Assembly (NCBI GenBank): GCA_900546695.1
Contig: URDX01000044.1
Location: 1-11,423 of the forward strand
Origin: an uncultured Eubacteriales bacterium
GTDB lineage: Bacteria > Bacillota > Clostridia > Oscillospirales > CAG-272
DNA length: 11,423 nucleotides
Direction: 5' to 3'
In this document: piece after piece, positions 6,258-11,423 of the stretch
Layout: each line of letters starts with the position of its first letter
Numbering within the stretch: the stretch's first letter is position 1
The notes under the pieces: model-generated
The model's input: only the letters and a program-made list of their open reading frames with translations
Database searches by the model: none
Told to the model about the DNA's origin: nothing
Translations under genes and position numbers: made by a program

Positions 6258-9038
6258 TTACTTTGCTTCCTCGGGCAGCACCGAATTAAACTCGACGAGC
6301 CTCCAATTGGACTCATCCCATGAGTCGCCGGGGTGCAGCGCGAACCAGTTTCCCGGGCGGAAGGTATTGCCGTTATTCTCGCTCACATCCCATATATGCG
6401 ACTCGAAAATGTACTGGTCGTGCGCCGTCTTTTCGCTGTTGTTTATCTCTTTGCCCGTGAAGGGGTTGACGGGGTTATCTACCAGACCGCTCAGCGCCAG
6501 CGTCGGGGTGTCGGCGTTGGTCATGAACTCATCGGAGGTCGTAAAGCCGGTTGCGTTGAAATCCTTGACCATGAGCAGCGCTCTGAAATACTCGCTGTAG
6601 AAGTCCTCGCCGTCGATGAGGTGGTAGATCGCATCGTCGAGCTGTCCGAGATTGCGTCCGTGGTCGGAAACAATGATTATTCTCGTATTGTCGTAGACGC
6701 CGTTCTCGCGCAGGTAGTCGAACCACTTTCCGAGCTGTATCATGGCAGCCATGTTCGACTGATAGTGTATCACCTGACGCGCGTTCTGCATCCGGAGCTT
6801 CTTTCCGTCTACGACATAGCCGTTTTCAAACATATCGGCATAAGCGCTGTTGTCAACGCTCTGCTCGGGGGTGTAGTCGGGCAGCTGAAGCATGCACGGC
6901 TCGTGCGTCGTGTCGTTCGATATCATCATAAAGGTGTTCTGCTCGCCGTCGGAGGTATCCGTTATCTCGGGTAGGGAGGTTAGCACGTTATAGCAGCTCA
7001 TGAAGGTGTTGCTGACGCCGCTTGCGCGGTAGATGCCGTCGACCGTCTGCGTCGTTGACAGCGACTCGCCGTCCTGCGAGGAATAGTTGTAGATGCCGTC
7101 CGCATACAGCGCGGGCTGTGCAAAGAGGGGCGAGACCTTCGTTATACCGAAAGCGAAGAAGTTCCGCATATTTCCGTCAACGATGGGCTTTGTCTCGAGC
7201 TCGCTCGAGTACATACCCGTCGGGTTATACGCCTTTATATCGGGATATTCGTCGTATATCGACAGGTCGGGGGTCCACTGATAGCCCGCATATGTAGGCT
7301 GACATACGGTAACGTCGTAGCCGCTGTTGTCGAACAGCACGGGCATGACCTTCAGCGACTCGTTATGCTTGGATTCGAGCGACTCGCTGTCGCGCTTGTT
7401 ATTCTCAACGGGTGTGTATTCGTAGCCGCCGAATATCGCGGGGGTCGCCATATTCGTAAACGCGCCGTACGAGATGGTGTTCGGGTAGTAGGTGAAGCCG
7501 TCGAACTGCTCGCGCAGCTCAGGCTTTTCGTTCATGATGTACGGAATATATTCGTCTATTCCTCGGTCGAGCATGAACACAACGACGTTCTTGCCGTTCC
7601 TGCTCAGAGTATGCAGCGACCCGCCGTCGGACGCAGAGGTGCTGACCTGCGAGATGCTTGAGCTTATTCTGCTGACGTTCACAACGGCAAGTCCGCACAG
7701 CGCGAGCGTCGCAATGACGGTGACATCGAAGGTATGCTTCTTTATGAGGCGGCTGATGAGCCACATAATGAGCGCCGTGCCGAGCACGACGGCGAGGTTT
7801 ATCAGCTGCTGCCCCGCGGTGAAGCTCATGCCGCTTTCATACTGGAGGGTGCTGCTGATGAGTCCCATATTCTTGCCGAAGAACATGTAGTTCACGATGG
7901 CAACGCCGCAGAGTATCCAGACCGCCTTTTCGATGCGGCCCTTTGAGCGGTCGTCCGCGAGCGAATAGAACACGCCGAACCACACGACGAAGGTGCCCGC
8001 CGCAAGGCAGAGCGAGGATACGAGATACCACAGGGGGTTAGTGAAATATCCGGGAACGATGAACTCCTGCGGGGATGCCGCAATGACCGCCGACGGGATG
8101 ATGAGTCCGGTCAGCACGGCGAGGAATATCGCCCCTGCGAAGAAGCGCTTGGGATGAGCGGCGCACTCGCTGCTTTCCTTTGCAGCCTTGCCCCTGCCGA
8201 GCTTGGCGCTCAGCAGCGTGAGCAGCAGAGGCAGCTCGAGGATGATGCCCGCCGCGCAGAAGAATATCTCGGACTTTACCGATCTTCCCGCGCCTACGGT
8301 CAGCCCGAGCACGAACACGCCGACACCGAGCACGGCGGCGAGAACGTTAAGGACCTTGCGCGGCTCTTTCAGCTTATAAAAGACGGTCTTAACGAGCGAG
8401 AACGCATTGTTCAGCGTCCAGTAAAAGACCAGACCCGACGGCGACGTGTAGAGGAATACGAGGAAGAACACCGCCATGCCGTACAGCTGCACCTTCGTCT
8501 TTACCGAATATCCGCGGGTAAAGAGGAAGGAGGAGACGAGGTTTATCACCGTCATGATGATGGGCAGAACGTTTACGGTCAGACCCGCGACCGTCAGCAT
8601 TCCGTCGGGCTTGCCCAGGTCGGCTATCGGACCGAAGGAAACGCCTTGCAGCAGGTCGAGATTCGACAGAAAACGGTATGCGACGATAAAGAAGGGTATC
8701 TCGAGCAGCAGCGAGGTCGCGCCGCGCAGAACGTACGTCGGCCTGTAGCCGTTCTGACGGTAATAGGTCTGCAGCATCATCATCTGCTCGTCGCCGCGGA
8801 AGGTCTTTTTGATGTGCTTCACGCCGCGGCTGAGCTTCTGCTCCATGATGCGCTCCTCCTCCTGCAGCGCATCGGCACGGCGATACAGCGGCAGCACAAG
8901 GAAGTTTATCGCAAGACTGAATATGATTATCGTAATGCCCGGATTCCCGATGAAGGAATAGGCTATCTTATAGACCGCCTCAAACAGCATCTGGAGCGGC
9001 ATAAGCAATAGGTTATAAAGAATTTTTGTTATAGACAT
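6258..9038 (-). CDS. YidC/Oxa1-like insertase domain fused to extracellular LTA-synthase/sulfatase-fold phosphotransferase
   Basis: This 926-residue membrane protein has two modules. Residues 1-225 resemble Gram-positive YidC: GNPGITIIIFSLAINFLVLP (31-50), a charged amphipathic stretch (53-98), LLLEIPFFIVAYRFL (110-124) and the closing PSGLVFYWTLNNAFSLVK (200-217). About seven further hydrophobic segments follow (roughly 230-456). Residues 482-926 are an alkaline-phosphatase-superfamily domain outside the membrane. It has VVVFMLDRG with metal ligand Asp491, TNMATPAIFGG with candidate nucleophile Thr528, THEP with His712, and IIIVSDHG with Asp792 and His793. The sulfatase C/S-x-P-x-R motif is absent, so a phosphoglycerol or phosphoethanolamine-type transferase is more likely than a sulfatase. 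The start has AGGAG (9045-9049) 6 nt upstream and overlaps the preceding gene by 26 nt. The YidC groove arginine appears replaced by Asn45. The substrate is unknown. Confidence 0.8.
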   Translation of the reverse strand: MSITKILYNLLLMPLQMLFEAVYKIAYSFIGNPGITIIIFSLAINFLVLPLYRRADALQEEERIMEQKLSRGVKHIKKTFRGDEQMMMLQTYYRQNGYRPTYVLRGATSLLLEIPFFIVAYRFLSNLDLLQGVSFGPIADLGKPDGMLTVAGLTVNVLPIIMTVINLVSSFLFTRGYSVKTKVQLYGMAVFFLVFLYTSPSGLVFYWTLNNAFSLVKTVFYKLKEPRKVLNVLAAVLGVGVFVLGLTVGAGRSVKSEIFFCAAGIILELPLLLTLLSAKLGRGKAAKESSECAAHPKRFFAGAIFLAVLTGLIIPSAVIAASPQEFIVPGYFTNPLWYLVSSLCLAAGTFVVWFGVFYSLADDRSKGRIEKAVWILCGVAIVNYMFFGKNMGLISSTLQYESGMSFTAGQQLINLAVVLGTALIMWLISRLIKKHTFDVTVIATLALCGLAVVNVSRISSSISQVSTSASDGGSLHTLSRNGKNVVVFMLDRGIDEYIPYIMNEKPELREQFDGFTYYPNTISYGAFTNMATPAIFGGYEYTPVENNKRDSESLESKHNESLKVMPVLFDNSGYDVTVCQPTYAGYQWTPDLSIYDEYPDIKAYNPTGMYSSELETKPIVDGNMRNFFAFGITKVSPLFAQPALYADGIYNYSSQDGESLSTTQTVDGIYRASGVSNTFMSCYNVLTSLPEITDTSDGEQNTFMMISNDTTHEPCMLQLPDYTPEQSVDNSAYADMFENGYVVDGKKLRMQNARQVIHYQSNMAAMIQLGKWFDYLRENGVYDNTRIIIVSDHGRNLGQLDDAIYHLIDGEDFYSEYFRALLMVKDFNATGFTTSDEFMTNADTPTLALSGLVDNPVNPFTGKEINNSEKTAHDQYIFESHIWDVSENNGNTFRPGNWFALHPGDSWDESNWRLVEFNSVLPEEAK

Positions 9039-10287
9039 GGTGCTCTCCTGTCACCTGTTTTTTCGCTGATGTTAAGAGGCGGTATTTCTCCTCGAGGTAG
9101 TCCGCCGCGCGGACCGCGCCCTCATCGGGGAATTCCCAGACCTCGCGGCGTACCTCGTCGCGCCCTTCCTTGAAGCGCTCCTCCGACAGACAGCTGTCGA
9201 TGAGCTGTTTTATGCCCTCAAAGTTGTCCTTTGTCAGGGGCATGCCGAGCTTCGGGAGAACGTCAAAGGTCCACGGTCTGCCGCCGAGCCACCATGTGTC
9301 GTACGGGTCGCTCTTATAATCGGTGTCGGCGTAGATGATAGGCTTGTCGTATACGAGCGTAAAATCAAATATAACGCCCGAAAAGTCGGATATCATGATG
9401 TCCGAACGCTTGAGCACCTCAAAGTTGTCGTTGTCGCGGTTCCATTCGAGCTGCTCGGAGTCGGGATATTTCTTCATAAGGTCGTCCATCAGCTCCTTCT
9501 CGGAGGCGAAGGACTGCGGGTGCGGGCGAACGATGATATGGTAGCCCGTTTTCAGCAGCAGGTCGATCATCTTACCGCCGTATCTGCTGAGTATCGCGCT
9601 GCTGCCCCACGACGGAGCGAGAAGCACGGTGCGCCCCTCATGCGGCTGCGGCGGGTCTTCCCTCAGGCGCTTTGCCATCTCGTCGAGGTACGGAATGCCG
9701 ACGTGGACTATCTCCTTCTGCGGCAGGTTTCTGAGCTTTTCCAGCGCGCGTATCTGCTCTTCTTGAAAATCGCCCGAGATCATTATCGCGTCGTAGTAGT
9801 CGGTGCCGAACATGCGGTAGCCCGAAATTTCGCTCGGCGCGTGCAGCATGTGTATGTAGCAGTCAACGTCCTTGCTGCGCTTCCACTGATAAACGTCAAG
9901 CCCCGGTGTGGTCGAGAGCAGGACGGTCGCGCGCAGGAAATTCAGCTTCGCAAAGCCCTTGTTTCCCTGACCGATGAACTCGCCGTGCAGATGCTCATAG
10001 CCGCAGGTCAGCGCGGGGTCGTCCTCGGATTCGGTCATGTAGGTGACCTCCACCCCTCTTGCGGACAGCTCGCGGCAGACGGGTCCGAATACCTGCCAGT
10101 AGCGCTTGTCGTCCGAAAAAATGACAAGAGGCAGCTTTTCCTGCTCCGCCTCCGTGCTCTTTCCGCCGCTCATTCTGAACCGCAGCTTGACGAGCCAGGA
10201 TTTGAGCAGATACCGAAACGCACCGATCAGTCCGATCAGTATCGCAAACAGCATACTGCCTGTGCCGGGATCAATGTATAGCCTCAT
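9013..10287 (-). CDS. CDP-glycerol glycerophosphotransferase-like (TagB/TagF family), membrane-anchored
   Basis: The 424-residue product matches the family that transfers glycerol phosphate from CDP-glycerol to a lipid-linked acceptor or growing teichoic acid chain at the inner membrane face. Visible motifs are HMLHAPSEISGYR (146-158) at the position of the catalytic HGT region, VLLAPSWG (221-228), IIVRPHPQS (251-259) and ISDFSGVIFDFTLVYDKPII (299-318), the SD(Y/F)S...FD...KP(I/V) donor-site signature. The N-terminus MRLYIDPGTGSM leads into one membrane segment (about 12-30), unlike the peripheral TagB/TagF. I chose 10287 although the frame is open to 10473, because GAGGA (10294-10298) lies 6 nt before it and the ATG overlaps the stop of the preceding gene as ATGA. 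Its 3' end overlaps the next gene by 26 nt. Polymer length (primase or polymerase) cannot be told from the sequence. Confidence 0.85.
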   Translation of the reverse strand: MRLYIDPGTGSMLFAILIGLIGAFRYLLKSWLVKLRFRMSGGKSTEAEQEKLPLVIFSDDKRYWQVFGPVCRELSARGVEVTYMTESEDDPALTCGYEHLHGEFIGQGNKGFAKLNFLRATVLLSTTPGLDVYQWKRSKDVDCYIHMLHAPSEISGYRMFGTDYYDAIMISGDFQEEQIRALEKLRNLPQKEIVHVGIPYLDEMAKRLREDPPQPHEGRTVLLAPSWGSSAILSRYGGKMIDLLLKTGYHIIVRPHPQSFASEKELMDDLMKKYPDSEQLEWNRDNDNFEVLKRSDIMISDFSGVIFDFTLVYDKPIIYADTDYKSDPYDTWWLGGRPWTFDVLPKLGMPLTKDNFEGIKQLIDSCLSEERFKEGRDEVRREVWEFPDEGAVRAADYLEEKYRLLTSAKKQVTGEHHVYNKNSL

Positions 10288-11174
10288 GATGTTTCCTCTC
10301 TTTTCTTTTGTCTGTGCAATATGAAGATCCCCGCTGCAAGATACAGGGCTGCGAGTCCGCAGAGCGTTATTGCTTCGATGCTGCGTGCGGTTTTGACGGC
10401 TGTCTCTGTCACGACTGACGACAGATTGATCACCGCGTGCAGTATGACGGAAGGAAGGATGCTGCCGCTGCATACCGAAAGCGCGCCGAGGCTGACCCCT
10501 GCGCAGAATGCGAATGCGGCTTGCAGCAGCGTATATGCGGGGTCGCCCCCCGCAAACAGATTCGGCAGATGCGCCGCGGAGAACAGACCCGCGGAAGCAA
10601 CGACCGCGCCGACGCTGCCGAATTTGATGCGCGCGAATCTGCCGTGTGCGCTTTTTTCATTTGTGTGTCCGGGCACGCCGAGCGCGTTTTCTCCGCGCAG
10701 ATGCCCGAGCATGCCGAGCAGTATGACCCCGCGAAAGATGAGTTCTTCCATGGCAGCCGCCGAGATATCCGCGCATATGCGATACGCGAGCTCAAGCGGG
10801 CGGAGCGTCACGCAAGCACCGGGTTCGAGCAGAACCGCACATAGCGCCGCAGCGGGCGCCGCTGCATACAAAACGATTGCCGCGGGGCGGGTCGCCGCTC
10901 TGCCCGACAGGGTCATGCCGATGTCGGAGAGCCTGTTTTCGCCGCGTGATGCGAAGAAAATAAAAAATGCGCCCCAGTAAGCAATGCGTAGGGCTATGCC
11001 GCAGACGGATGCGCCCGCGGAGGGCGGAAGTGCGCCTTCGATAAAGCCGCCTGCATAATAGGCTGCGATCCAGAAATAGATTGCATATGTCATGTTTTTG
11101 CATTTGAAAGCCATCCCCGCAGCTGCCGACGGCGGACGGGAATGACCTTTAACATAATTTTTATTTCGACTCAT
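10284..11174 (-). CDS. CPBP (Abi) family intramembrane glutamic/metalloprotease
   Basis: This is a hydrophobic, alanine-rich protein with about eight predicted membrane segments. It carries all three hallmark motifs of the CPBP/Abi (Rce1-like) family: EELIFR (Glu143, Glu144, Arg148), FSAAH (Phe198, His202) and HAVIN (His246, Asn250). Members cleave within the membrane and in Firmicutes often serve envelope, immunity-to-bacteriocin or signalling roles. The target here is unknown. It is the first gene of the operon and overlaps the TagB-like gene by ATGA. The start is uncertain. The ATG at 11174 directly abuts the -10 of a strong predicted promoter, so the translated start may be the ATG at 11114 or 11093 (residues 21 or 28). 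The first membrane segment begins right after residue 28. None of the three starts has a clear ribosome binding site. All numbering here is from 11174. Confidence 0.85.
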   Translation of the reverse strand: MSRNKNYVKGHSRPPSAAAGMAFKCKNMTYAIYFWIAAYYAGGFIEGALPPSAGASVCGIALRIAYWGAFFIFFASRGENRLSDIGMTLSGRAATRPAAIVLYAAAPAAALCAVLLEPGACVTLRPLELAYRICADISAAAMEELIFRGVILLGMLGHLRGENALGVPGHTNEKSAHGRFARIKFGSVGAVVASAGLFSAAHLPNLFAGGDPAYTLLQAAFAFCAGVSLGALSVCSGSILPSVILHAVINLSSVVTETAVKTARSIEAITLCGLAALYLAAGIFILHRQKKREETS

Positions 11175-11203
11175 AATATACTATATTTCGAGGGAAATGT
11201 CAA
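11175..11203 (-). promoter_or_regulatory. Sigma-A-type promoter of the CPBP/TagB/YidC-phosphotransferase operon
   Basis: On the minus strand a perfect TTGACA (11198-11203) and TATATT (11175-11180) are separated by exactly 17 bp. The expected transcription start, near 11168, lies inside the longest reading frame of the CPBP gene. The structured 81-bp repeat ends 18 bp upstream of the -35. Confidence 0.7.
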
Positions 11204-11221
11204 GAAGAAACGCGCGGCGGC

Positions 11222-11302
11222 GAGGTTTTTCGTGAAAGACCTCTGAAAAAGCTTTCGGTTCGCAGCGTGGCTTTGGTGTGCACCGCGCTGTCGCGGGCGG
11301 AG
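11222..11302 (+). repeat. 81-bp structured intergenic repeat, copy B
   Basis: This is the second copy of the repeat at 3182-3262, ungapped, with about 7 substitutions. The leading hairpin GAGGTTTTT-CGTG-AAAGACCTC (11222-11243) is identical, and the trailing hairpin reads CCGCG-CTGT-CGCGG (11283-11296), changed only in its loop. The copy sits immediately upstream of the -35 of the CPBP operon. No gene is visible between 11175 and 11423. Sequence beyond the repeat (11303-11423) shows nothing I can assign. Confidence 0.8.
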
Positions 11303-11423
11303 TCATTCGCGGGTAATGTTTGATTGATGCACGCAGTGCGTACTTACGAAATTTAGATAAACTTTAGTTTCGGTTGTACTTTGAGTTTGCTAAGATTAAG
11401 CTGATAATGCACGCTGAATTTGC

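Noticed and set aside
8154..9011. 285-codon plus-strand open frame
   Set aside because: Antisense to the YidC-like region; the product is rich in Arg/Gln/Glu/His, typical of an antisense reading of membrane helices.
9520..10281. 253-codon plus-strand open frame
   Set aside because: Antisense to the glycerophosphotransferase-like gene, whose motifs are clear.
10288..10473. Upstream extension of the glycerophosphotransferase-like gene (62 residues)
   Set aside because: It overlaps the CPBP gene deeply, is highly charged, and the ATG at 10287 has a good ribosome binding site and an ATGA junction.

Overview
The window looks like part of the chromosome of a gut-type Clostridia bacterium (Oscillospiraceae/Ruminococcaceae-like). 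The reasons are strong GGAGG-type ribosome binding sites, a 58-residue lysine-rich S21, a SecA with the helical insertion known from clostridial SecA, and a LicC/LicA pair beside a teichoic-acid-type polymer gene. The taxon is inferred from gene character, not from a marker match. All seven genes lie on the minus strand, so transcription runs from high to low coordinates.

Layout in transcription order. (1) 11423-11175: no gene; it holds one copy of an 81-bp intergenic repeat (11222-11302) and a TTGACA-17-TATATT promoter. (2) 11174-6258: a tightly packed three-gene operon. It encodes a CPBP (Abi) intramembrane protease, a membrane-anchored CDP-glycerol glycerophosphotransferase-like enzyme that overlaps it by an ATGA, and a 926-residue protein that joins a YidC/Oxa1-like insertase domain to an extracellular alkaline-phosphatase/LTA-synthase-type phosphotransferase. 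That gene overlaps the one before it by 26 nt. (3) 6257-6003: a GC-rich hairpin, a degenerate heptamer tandem repeat and a terminator-like hairpin. (4) 6002-4217: licC-like CTP:phosphocholine cytidylyltransferase and licA-like choline kinase, one base apart. (5) 3952-3776: rpsU with its own near-consensus promoter and a bidirectional terminator. (6) 3700-3007: about 770 bp without a gene, holding a run of hairpins that resembles a MITE or a structured RNA, the second copy of the 81-bp repeat, and the secA promoter. (7) 3006-166: secA. (8) 165-1: a long inverted repeat with a nested hairpin.

The genes suggest cell-envelope polymer synthesis. LicA and LicC would convert choline to CDP-choline. 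The TagB/TagF-like enzyme would add glycerol phosphate units to a lipid-linked acceptor. The YidC-fused phosphotransferase would act on the outer face of the membrane. No licD, licB or teichoic acid flippase is present, so the pathway must be completed elsewhere. The most unusual item is the YidC-phosphotransferase fusion, whose insertase half appears to lack the conserved groove arginine. The second is the pair of 81-bp structured repeats, each placed just upstream of a promoter.
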